DNA from: Lactobacillus amylolyticus DSM 11664
GTDB lineage: Bacteria; Bacillota; Bacilli; Lactobacillales; Lactobacillaceae
Assembly: GCF_000178475.1 (NCBI RefSeq)
Contig: NZ_ADNY01000030.1
Coordinates: 1-15,989 of the forward strand
Direction: 5' to 3'
Length of the DNA: 15,989 nt
How positions within the stretch are numbered: the stretch's first letter is position 1; the number at the start of each line of letters is the position of its first letter. Positions 7,815-14,006 of the stretch are shown piece by piece. The translations under genes were made by a program, and so were the position numbers. Below the pieces are notes generated by a model, which did not search any database, was not told the origin of the DNA, and saw nothing but the letters and a program-made list of their open reading frames with translations.

Positions 7815-8627
7815 ATGAAAATAAGAAAGTTATGGCTATTGCCCATCTTGCTTTTAGGGCTGGTTTTGGCCGGCTGCAGCAACAAGTCAAATACCAAAAA
7901 ATCAGCAACTGCTTTGACTAAAACGCAAGTTGTCCAAAAAGCCAAGAAGTCTTTTAAGAGCGGACAAGTAATTCAATCCGTTCGTTTGGCTACCGATACT
8001 TCAACCCAGTTGGTTACTGCCAATACGATTTTCGGTGGCAATAACGGCACGATTTTCCACATCACCAACCAGACTACCAGCAAGGGCAAGACCCAAAGCA
8101 CTGAAGAATGGGTCAACATGAACAATGTCTTCATCAACGGCAGCAGTACTTGGTACAAGGCTAAATTAGACAGTTTGAGTGGCCACAGCTACGCAGAATT
8201 GGTCAATGCAATTATGGACAACAAGTTGATTCTTGACCCAAGTTCTAAGTTGGTGAAGGCTTATAAGATGACTCGCAAGGGCCAAACCTACACTTTAACT
8301 GCTAATTTAACTGATAAAACTTTGATGAAAAACGCAATCGAGCCAATCATTGCGACCGTCGGCCAAACTTCCGCTCAGGAATCTGTTTTCCGTCGAATCT
8401 TAAATTACGGCAAATTGAAGAACATGACCGTTAAGATGGTTGTTAAAAACAATAAATTATCAACCTTCACTGTCTTCGTAAACTTGAAGCTCGGCAAGTA
8501 CATGACCGCCCGCTTTGGTCAAAGCTACGGCAACTTCGGCAGTCAAGACTTCTTGAAGGTGCCAACCAGCGTCCTTAATGCAAAGGCATTGCCAACAACC
8601 AAGAGCAGCAAGAAAAGTCCAAAATAA
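7815..8627 (+). CDS. Secreted lipoprotein of unknown function, 270 aa (second of a tandem pair)
   Basis: The signal peptide MKIRKLWLLPILLLGLVLAGC has a classical LAGC lipobox with lipidated Cys21. After a short Ser/Lys linker comes a domain parallel to that of the upstream gene: STWYKAKLDSLSGHSYAEL matches KRWFKTKLGKASSYAQL, and SSKLVKAYKMTRKGQTYTLT matches SAKLFKVKKATNGYTLT. The C terminus is a Ser/Lys-rich tail. It begins 48 nt after the first lipoprotein with its own AGGAAAG site and is probably co-transcribed. Both point away from gpmA and into a shared terminator. Function unknown; substrate or protein binding at the cell surface is plausible. Confidence 0.85.
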   Translation: MKIRKLWLLPILLLGLVLAGCSNKSNTKKSATALTKTQVVQKAKKSFKSGQVIQSVRLATDTSTQLVTANTIFGGNNGTIFHITNQTTSKGKTQSTEEWVNMNNVFINGSSTWYKAKLDSLSGHSYAELVNAIMDNKLILDPSSKLVKAYKMTRKGQTYTLTANLTDKTLMKNAIEPIIATVGQTSAQESVFRRILNYGKLKNMTVKMVVKNNKLSTFTVFVNLKLGKYMTARFGQSYGNFGSQDFLKVPTSVLNAKALPTTKSSKKSPK

Positions 8628-8639
8628 ATAGGCTTACGC

Positions 8640-8673
8640 AAAAAGATCTCTTCCTTGAAGAAGAGATCTTTTT
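8640..8673. terminator. Bidirectional terminator between convergent genes
   Basis: A perfect 14-bp stem (8640-8653 with 8660-8673) with loop CTTGAA has five A residues on the left and at least five T on the right. It lies between the lipoprotein stop (8627, plus) and the antiporter stop (8677, minus), so it serves both. Confidence 0.92.
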
Positions 8674-8676
8674 TCT

Positions 8677-10518
8677 TTATTCTTTTCCTAAAATCTGGCG
8701 AATATGATCAGCAGTTTCGAATTCACCTGAGAAGATCACTTCATCCCCTGGTTCAATCACTGTTGAACCGTGCGGCGAAAGCCAAGTGCTGCCACGACGA
8801 ATTCGGCTGACCGTCATCTTGTCAACGAACTCCCAATCCATTAATTGCCGGCCAGTGTAGGCGGTATTGCGTACAACAACGGAATAGAGCACGTTCTTGG
8901 TGTCCGTCATTACCTGGTAAACCGCTGGCGATTCGATTAAGGCCCGCATCAGAGCTGAACGAACATTGGTAAAGTTAAAGATTTCAATGCCCGCTGCGCG
9001 CAAATCATTAATTGTTTTAGCTTCCGGCTGCTGCAGACGAACGATCACGCGTTTAACGTCCATCTTCTTAGCCATGCGACTCAGTTCGATATTCTTTTGA
9101 TCGTTATGCAAAGCAGCGACGAAAATATCGCAGTCAAAACCACCTTCCTTTAAAAGAGCCTCCTGATTCAAGTCAGGAATAAAGGTTAAGTTTGACCGAC
9201 TTTTGAAGGTATCATAGTTGTTCTGCTGGTTGGTGAACATCTTAATGGCATACCACTTGTCATGCAAATCGTGAACCACCGGCATGGTGAAAGTATTGGC
9301 ACCAATCATGACTACCCGCTGCTTGATTCGATCTTCCGGCGTTAATTTGAAGCTGGAGTTAAAGACGATCGGGCAAACAATGCAGACGACAACCGCTGCC
9401 AAAATAAAGGCATCGGACTGCGTGCTGGTAATCACTTTCAAGCGCCGAGCAACCTGCAGCGTTGGCAAAACGATCGTAATCGTTGTTGCTGTCAAAAAGC
9501 CGCCGGCAAAGGCATTGCCATGGTCAAATTTACGCATGTAAACGGCGACCACCGGCATTTTTGCCAAAATCAAAAAGATAATCAAAACTGGCAAGAGCAT
9601 GAGTGAAGTTGGATGAGCAAATAAGGTTCGCAGATTCAGTTTTACTCCCGTCATAATGAAGAAAATGGGAATAAAGAAGCCATAGCCGATTGAGGTCAAT
9701 TTATCTTTGGTAGCTTCGCTAGGCTCAAGCAGCTTCATGACCATCCCTGCCAAAAAGGCACCTAAAATATTTTCGGCACCCACGGTTTCGGCCACTGTTA
9801 CTAAAGCGAAGATTAAGAAAAAGGCTAAACGAATATCTAGCTGCGTGGTAGCCTTAGTTACTTTGACGAACCAGTTGTAGGGCTGCTGGAACCGCCATAA
9901 TAAGAAAATTGCGGCCGCAAACAGCAGAATAATCAGCCACAATTGTTCAGCATTGCCACCATGGAGTGAGGCATAGACTGTTAACAACAATAATGGAATA
10001 ACTTCGCCCATGACCGCCGTCAGCAAAATTGTTTGCCCAATCGGTCGACCTAAAATATCCTTTTCCTTTAGCGTCGCGATAACCACGCCAAGGGCAACAG
10101 TCATAAAGATAATCGTTGCTAGTGATACTTCGCTAAAGAGGCCAAACAGTTTTAGCAGAAATGCTAAAATCAAGGACATCACGGCAACCCCAATGAAGGC
10201 CCCAAAAGCAGTTTTCAATGGATCAACCATTTTTCCGCTCTGGCTGCGTATTTTTTGATTGTTTTTGCGACTCAACAAATCAAAGTCGATTTCCATCCCT
10301 GACAAAAACATCAGAAGAATCACGCCCAGATTTGATAAAAAACTCAGACTTGCGGTATTGCTGATGAGGTTGAAACCGCTGCTGCCCATAATTATGCCAA
10401 CGATAATTTCGGCAACGGCAGTTGGTACGTTGTTGACTTTGAACCGCGCCATAAAAATTGGGATAACCAGCGCGAGCAAGACAACGAGAAAAAGTGATAG
10501 TTGTGACATCTCATTCAT
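8677..10518 (-). CDS. Kef-type CPA2 cation/proton antiporter with RCK domains, 613 aa
   Basis: CPA2 antiporters exchange K+ or Na+ for protons across the cell membrane. Residues 5-395 form a membrane domain of about 12 hydrophobic segments. Typical motifs are AEIIVGIIMG (36-45), FLSGMEIDF (71-79), ILGAFLAGMV (251-260) and FFIPIFFIMTGVKLNL (281-296). Residues 400-525 correspond to an RCK_N/TrkA_N regulatory domain and 545-613 to an RCK_C/TrkA_C domain (PGDEVIFSG, 590-598). The nucleotide-binding loop reads VVMIGANTFT rather than GxGxxG, and no acidic residue follows the next strand, so NAD binding may be lost. The ATG at 10518 has AGGGA 7 nt upstream. Flanking terminators indicate a single-gene transcript. 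The ion carried cannot be told. Confidence 0.9.
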   Translation of the reverse strand: MNEMSQLSLFLVVLLALVIPIFMARFKVNNVPTAVAEIIVGIIMGSSGFNLISNTASLSFLSNLGVILLMFLSGMEIDFDLLSRKNNQKIRSQSGKMVDPLKTAFGAFIGVAVMSLILAFLLKLFGLFSEVSLATIIFMTVALGVVIATLKEKDILGRPIGQTILLTAVMGEVIPLLLLTVYASLHGGNAEQLWLIILLFAAAIFLLWRFQQPYNWFVKVTKATTQLDIRLAFFLIFALVTVAETVGAENILGAFLAGMVMKLLEPSEATKDKLTSIGYGFFIPIFFIMTGVKLNLRTLFAHPTSLMLLPVLIIFLILAKMPVVAVYMRKFDHGNAFAGGFLTATTITIVLPTLQVARRLKVITSTQSDAFILAAVVVCIVCPIVFNSSFKLTPEDRIKQRVVMIGANTFTMPVVHDLHDKWYAIKMFTNQQNNYDTFKSRSNLTFIPDLNQEALLKEGGFDCDIFVAALHNDQKNIELSRMAKKMDVKRVIVRLQQPEAKTINDLRAAGIEIFNFTNVRSALMRALIESPAVYQVMTDTKNVLYSVVVRNTAYTGRQLMDWEFVDKMTVSRIRRGSTWLSPHGSTVIEPGDEVIFSGEFETADHIRQILGKE

Positions 10519-10545
10519 TCTCTCTTCCCTAAAAAAACAAAATCA

Positions 10546-10551
10546 ATTATA
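10546..10551 (-). promoter_or_regulatory. Probable -10 box of the antiporter gene
   Basis: A perfect TATAAT on the minus strand lies 27 nt upstream of the start codon, directly behind the T tract of the amidase terminator. No good -35 match exists because the terminator stem occupies that position. Confidence 0.4.
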
Positions 10552-10552
10552 C

Positions 10553-10576
10553 AAAAAAGCCGCCAGCCGGCGACTT
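10553..10576 (-). terminator. Terminator of the amidase gene
   Basis: AAGCCGCC (10557-10564) pairs with GGCGACTT (10569-10576), with one G-T pair and a 4-nt loop. On the minus strand six T residues follow. The stop codon of the amidase is 12 nt upstream. Confidence 0.85.
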
Positions 10577-10588
10577 TAATCGTTTATT

Positions 10589-11746
10589 TTAAAAATTTTG
10601 TGCTTTGACAAATTGCGTTGGACTGATGGTGTAATACTTAATTCCGGCAATTGTTACTTTGCTTCCGTAGGTTTTAATTTGGCTGTTCTTCATCAGCTTG
10701 GTCTTGCCATCGGAAACGCCAACCGTATCGTAAATATACGAATTATGCTTCAATGTCCGCGTCGTACCATCGACATTGCCAACGGCAATGTACTCATTCG
10801 TCGCAATTTGGTAGTATTTCTTTTTATTAATAGTAGTAGACTTAATGACAGTGACAACTGTTCCGGCCTTTTTGCTTGCTTTGCCCTTTACCTTTTGGCC
10901 TTTGGAATTATAAATCGCAGCGTTATGAATAATTACTTTTTGGCCAGTTTTAGCAGTTGGGATCTTGACAATATTAGAAGCTGCAGATGCAGTTGAAGTT
11001 GCTTTCACCGTTACCTTATTTGATGTGCTGGCAGTATTGGTCTTGGCCGCCTGCAAATCATAGTAATATTTAATCAATTCAAAAAACTGATCCATACTGT
11101 AACCCCATTTAGCGAAGTAACCATCTGGATCACCATGGTTGGTACCGCCTAAGAATTTAGAAACAGCAGCATGGGACCAAATCGTACCTTCGCCTGTGCT
11201 GCAGGCATTAATTGGCTTTAAATTATAACGGTGCAAAATTTTAGCACACCAAATGGCATCATTGTTGACGCTTTTGGCGAAATAATCACGCGTTGTTTCT
11301 TCACAAAGCTCGATTTGAACGAAACGGTCGTTAGCCATTGGACCAGCGCCCCAAACCCCATAGTTAGGAGTCATCATTTGAATTACTTGTGAGTGATCAA
11401 CGAAGGCATGCACGTAAGCATACATCGTATTCCATTCACGGTTGAAATAGATCGCTTCATCGTAAGCGGTGGCACCTGGATCGCCAGTTTCGTGAATTAC
11501 GATCCCTTCTGGCTTACCGTTGTTGCGATAAACGATTTTATTTTTGGTATAAAACTTATTATAAGTAATATTTTCTGTTGCCAGCATCTTATATAGATAA
11601 GTAACGCCGACATAACTGTTTTGTTTTGCAATACTGTTAATCGCTACTGACGTGGTATCAGCTGCCTCTGCCTGGGTGACATTGAGCATGCCTAGTAAAG
11701 AAGCCGCAAGCAATGTTAAGCTAGTGACCATTTTTTTAAAATTCAT
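10589..11746 (-). CDS. Secreted N-acetylmuramoyl-L-alanine amidase with SLAP repeats, 385 aa
   Basis: The enzyme should cut the amide bond between muramic acid and the stem peptide of peptidoglycan. A signal peptide (1 to about 29, ending AEA) is followed by an Amidase_2-type domain (about 45-230). Likely zinc/catalytic residues are His85 in IVIHET, His113 (YVHAF), His192 in WSHAAVS and the acidic NHGDPD motif (203-208). A Thr/Ser/Ala linker (233-258) leads to two SLAP-type wall-binding repeats: about 265-325 (HNAAIYNSKGQKVKGK) and 330-385 (LKHNSYIYD, YYTISPTQFVKAQNF). These repeats match the C terminus of the S-layer protein in this window, so the enzyme is probably held in the wall beneath or within the S-layer. 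The ATG at 11746 has AGGGA 9 nt upstream. It follows the glucosaminidase gene by 44 nt, probably in one operon. Confidence 0.9.
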   Translation of the reverse strand: MNFKKMVTSLTLLAASLLGMLNVTQAEAADTTSVAINSIAKQNSYVGVTYLYKMLATENITYNKFYTKNKIVYRNNGKPEGIVIHETGDPGATAYDEAIYFNREWNTMYAYVHAFVDHSQVIQMMTPNYGVWGAGPMANDRFVQIELCEETTRDYFAKSVNNDAIWCAKILHRYNLKPINACSTGEGTIWSHAAVSKFLGGTNHGDPDGYFAKWGYSMDQFFELIKYYYDLQAAKTNTASTSNKVTVKATSTASAASNIVKIPTAKTGQKVIIHNAAIYNSKGQKVKGKASKKAGTVVTVIKSTTINKKKYYQIATNEYIAVGNVDGTTRTLKHNSYIYDTVGVSDGKTKLMKNSQIKTYGSKVTIAGIKYYTISPTQFVKAQNF

Positions 11747-11790
11747 TCACAGTCTTCCCTCGTTTCCCCTACTAAACTTGAGAGCAGTCA

Positions 11791-13008
11791 CTATTTAGCA
11801 AAGTTGCTTTTCTTGACATATTGGCCGATACCAATCTTGTAGTATTTCTTGCCCATAATATTTACGGCACTACCATAGGTAGCAAGAGAACGATTCTTCT
11901 TGTAGACTAAATCATTGTCGCGGTTGCCACTACCATTGTAAACATAGGAATTACGTTTGAGCAGGCGCATTGTACCATCGATATTACCGGCAGCAACATA
12001 GGAATCTTTGCCGATTTGGTAATATTTGCGACCATTGATGGTCTTGGTGCCATAAGTGGTGATTACGCTGTCTTCTTTGAGTGCCTTAACTGTAGTGAGA
12101 CGTTTGCCTTTGCTGTCATAAACGTATGCATTGTGCATCAAATTCTTTTTAACTACAGTAGCGTTGGTTGGTGCCTGAGTTGCAGGAAGAGCGGACTTGG
12201 ATTCAAGAACAGTTGAGTTAACCCAGCCCTTACCGGCAATGTGCATCCGTTTGGAACCATTATAATAGGTAATCGTCTTATCAACAGTTACTGTTTCACC
12301 CTTCTTGATGGAACCAGATTTAGTTGAAACGCTGTGGTCAGTTGGCCAAGTATAGGTTGCAGCAGTAGTTGCAACTTTGTAGGACTTGGCGGTCTTAGAA
12401 ATAGTTGGATCATACTTAGTCAAATTATATTGCGTAATTTGTTGATCCAAATTAGTGTTGTAATTTTGATCAGTTGCGTAGGTACCAGTTAAGGCCTTAG
12501 TAGCGGCAGCATAGCTTGAAGCATTTTCGATCCAAGCATCTGAATAACGAGTTGGCTGCCAACTTACACCAAGACGCAGCTTCTTACCATTATCATCAAA
12601 TGAATCTTCGTAAGAAGTGTACTTTCTGAAAGAAGCAGTAATATAGTAGCTCTTACCGCTGCTATCTTCTTCACGAGTCGTGGCACTATAGGTAGCACCA
12701 GTCCAATCATCGCCAGCCTTCATCCCGAATAAATTGTTGGCTTCGGTAGCAAGGGTTGACTTACCCCAATCTGATTCAACGATTGCTTGGGCAATCATAA
12801 CAGATGGATATACTCCGTATTTTTTCGCAGCCTTTTGTGCTTGAGTAGCAGCTTTAGTAAGAAAAACTGATTCTGTGGCAGTCAGGGTTGCGGCTTTTAC
12901 TGTGTGACCTTGTACTGTCTTAAAATTCGATAGGTTATTAATTGCTGGAATAGCGGTTCCTGAGAGAACTGCTGCGGCAACGAAACCAGTGATTAATTTC
13001 TTTTTCAA
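11791..13008 (-). CDS. Secreted GH73 endo-beta-N-acetylglucosaminidase with SLAP repeats, 405 aa
   Basis: This is a predicted autolysin cutting the glycan chains of peptidoglycan. An N-terminal signal peptide is followed by a GH73/FlgJ-type domain (about 42-200): SVMIAQAIVESDWGKS with catalytic Glu78, then NNLFGMKAG (91-99), ASFRKYTSYEDSFDD (125-139) and YATDQNYNTNL (177-187). A short SH3-like segment (about 208-268, ending GWVNSTVLE) precedes two SLAP repeats (about 286-342 and 345-405; NLMHNAYVYDSKGKRL, YYKIGIGQYVKKSNF). The start codon is TTG at 13008, supported by a perfect AAGGAGG 8 nt upstream and by the directly following MKKKL signal peptide. It is transcribed away from the broken slp gene and heads an operon with the amidase. 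The two enzymes cut different bonds and share wall anchors with SlpA, suggesting coordinated remodelling. Confidence 0.93.
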   Translation of the reverse strand: MKKKLITGFVAAAVLSGTAIPAINNLSNFKTVQGHTVKAATLTATESVFLTKAATQAQKAAKKYGVYPSVMIAQAIVESDWGKSTLATEANNLFGMKAGDDWTGATYSATTREEDSSGKSYYITASFRKYTSYEDSFDDNGKKLRLGVSWQPTRYSDAWIENASSYAAATKALTGTYATDQNYNTNLDQQITQYNLTKYDPTISKTAKSYKVATTAATYTWPTDHSVSTKSGSIKKGETVTVDKTITYYNGSKRMHIAGKGWVNSTVLESKSALPATQAPTNATVVKKNLMHNAYVYDSKGKRLTTVKALKEDSVITTYGTKTINGRKYYQIGKDSYVAAGNIDGTMRLLKRNSYVYNGSGNRDNDLVYKKNRSLATYGSAVNIMGKKYYKIGIGQYVKKSNFAK

Positions 13009-13037
13009 ATGGGGTTCCTCCTTAAGATAACAATTCT

Positions 13038-13066
13038 ATTGTATCTGCTTAAGGAAAGCTTAACAA
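13038..13066 (-). promoter_or_regulatory. Promoter of the autolysin operon
   Basis: On the minus strand, TTGTTA (13061-13066) is separated by 17 nt from TACAAT (13038-13043). Transcription would begin near 13031, leaving a leader of about 22 nt that contains the strong ribosome binding site. Confidence 0.6.
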
Positions 13067-13069
13067 CTC

Positions 13070-13098
13070 TAAACATTTCTTTGCAATCAAAATATAAT
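13070..13098 (+). promoter_or_regulatory. Possible promoter facing the broken slp gene
   Basis: TAAACA (13070-13075), a 17-nt spacer and a perfect TATAAT (13093-13098) point toward the left slp copy; the leader would be about 145 nt. The -35 box matches only 4 of 6 and the DNA is AT-rich. In L. acidophilus the second slp gene is described as silent, so this promoter is uncertain. Confidence 0.3.
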
Positions 13099-13169
13099 AA
13101 TTCTCTATTTATTTGTAACAAAAACGCCCTTTTGTATCGGATACGCGATTTACGCGGGCGAAAAATTCG

Positions 13170-13285
13170 TTTTGTACATTATAGGCTCCGGTCATGCTAA
13201 AGCCTATGGCCTATTACATTTTTGTAATTTCAAGGAGAAAAAGACCACATGAAGAAAAATTTAAGAATTGTTAGTGCTGCTGCTG
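13170..13285. repeat. Left arm of the slp inverted repeat
   Basis: This 116-bp stretch covers the proximal leader, ribosome binding site, start codon and first 12 codons of the left slp copy. It matches the complement of 15365-15479 with about six differences, including one 1-nt indel. It contains two perfectly conserved blocks: 27 bp (13192-13218, paired with 15431-15457) and 35 bp (13240-13274, paired with 15376-15410). Confidence 0.92.
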
Positions 13286-13815
13286 TTTCTACTGTTTCAG
13301 CTGACGCCACTACTGGTAGTAACTATACTGAAATTAACTTAGGTTCTACTACTGCTGATGTTGCTGAGAACCCAGTAGATGTTACTCCAAGCTTTACTCT
13401 GACTGGTGTGAGCCATAACATTAAGGGTAGCCTTAAGGGTACTATTTCAGCAACCTTTGGTGGCAACACCTACACTGCTAACTTAAAAGGTGCAAACGGC
13501 AACGGTGATGTAATTATTAGAGGTGCTAAAAAGAACACGAAGTGGGATGCTGCTGATGTTTTAACTGGCCATACGTACAACATTGATATCAAGAATGTTG
13601 GCTTTAACTTTGGCTCAGCTAACGCAAACAAGGAAGTTACTATTGCTTCATCAAACAGTAACGTTACATTATCAAGGATGACGGTCCGATATTTAGAAGC
13701 GATTGGTTCGGTGCTAAAATCGAAGATAGCGATAGTCGAACGAATTCTAACTATATACTTGTTGTTGACGGAGAACATTCTTCTGAACCCCGCGTCATTC
13801 TTTTACATTTTTTGA
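13249..13815 (+). pseudogene. Broken second S-layer protein gene (slpB-like)
   Basis: The frame opens with MKKNLRIVSAAA, identical to SlpA, and has AAGGAG upstream of the ATG. It then jumps to VSTVSADA: the hydrophobic core of the signal peptide (around 13 residues, such as ALLAVAP in SlpA) is missing in frame, so export should fail. Residues up to about 141 are slp-like, with VDVTPSFTLTG matching VNVTPSFTLTG of SlpA, and VGFNFGSANANKEVTI matching VGFSFGSANAYKKVTF. After about 13671 the similarity stops. The frame runs on for some 47 unrelated residues to a stop at 13813-13815; about 280 residues including both SLAP wall-binding repeats are absent. It is therefore a silent-cassette relic rather than a usable alternative S-layer gene. 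A 188-aa cytoplasmic product is possible but unlikely to matter. Confidence 0.88.
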
Positions 13816-13877
13816 TATTTTCCACACTTAACTCGCAGTATTTATGTATTTTACCGTTCATTCATATAACTCGGTAA
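13674..13877 (+). other. Unrelated open stretch fused to the slp relic
   Basis: From the point where slp similarity ends, a different frame is open for 67 codons to a TAA at 13875. It reads KDDGPIFRSDWFGAKIEDSD in its first part, followed by a segment containing SNYILVVDGEHSSEP. The first 40 or so codons look coding-like; the rest (LLHFLIFSTLNSQY) less so. I do not recognise the family. It may be the tail of another gene brought in by the deletion that removed the end of the slp copy, or may be chance. Confidence 0.35.
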
Positions 13878-13888
13878 AATTACCGAGT
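13869..13888. repeat. Perfect hairpin ACTCGGTAA / TTACCGAGT
   Basis: Nine perfect base pairs with a 2-nt spacer. It overlaps the stop codon of the unrelated open stretch. There is no strong T run on either side, so it could be a weak terminator, a protein-binding palindrome, or a trace of an element boundary. Confidence 0.5.
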
Positions 13889-13949
13889 ATTTCAGAATAT
13901 CAGATAGTGGTGGAGATGTCTATAGTTTTTTAAATAAAAATTAGATACA

Positions 13950-13980
13950 AAAAAGCCGAAGCTTTCGCTTCGACCTTTTT
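13950..13980. terminator. Terminator of slpA
   Basis: CGAAGC (13957-13962) pairs with GCTTCG (13967-13972) around a TTTC loop. The stem continues as AAAAAG (13950-13955) with CTTTTT (13975-13980) across a small internal bulge. T runs lie on both sides. It lies 26 nt beyond the slpA stop on the minus strand, and could also stop transcription coming from the broken slp copy. Confidence 0.9.
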
Positions 13981-14006
13981 ATTAATTAGCGCTTGCTAAC
14001 TACTTA

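Noticed and set aside
13470..13778. Minus-strand open frame inside the broken slp copy
   Set aside because: It is the antisense shadow of the slp-like coding region, with no ribosome binding site and no recognisable motifs.
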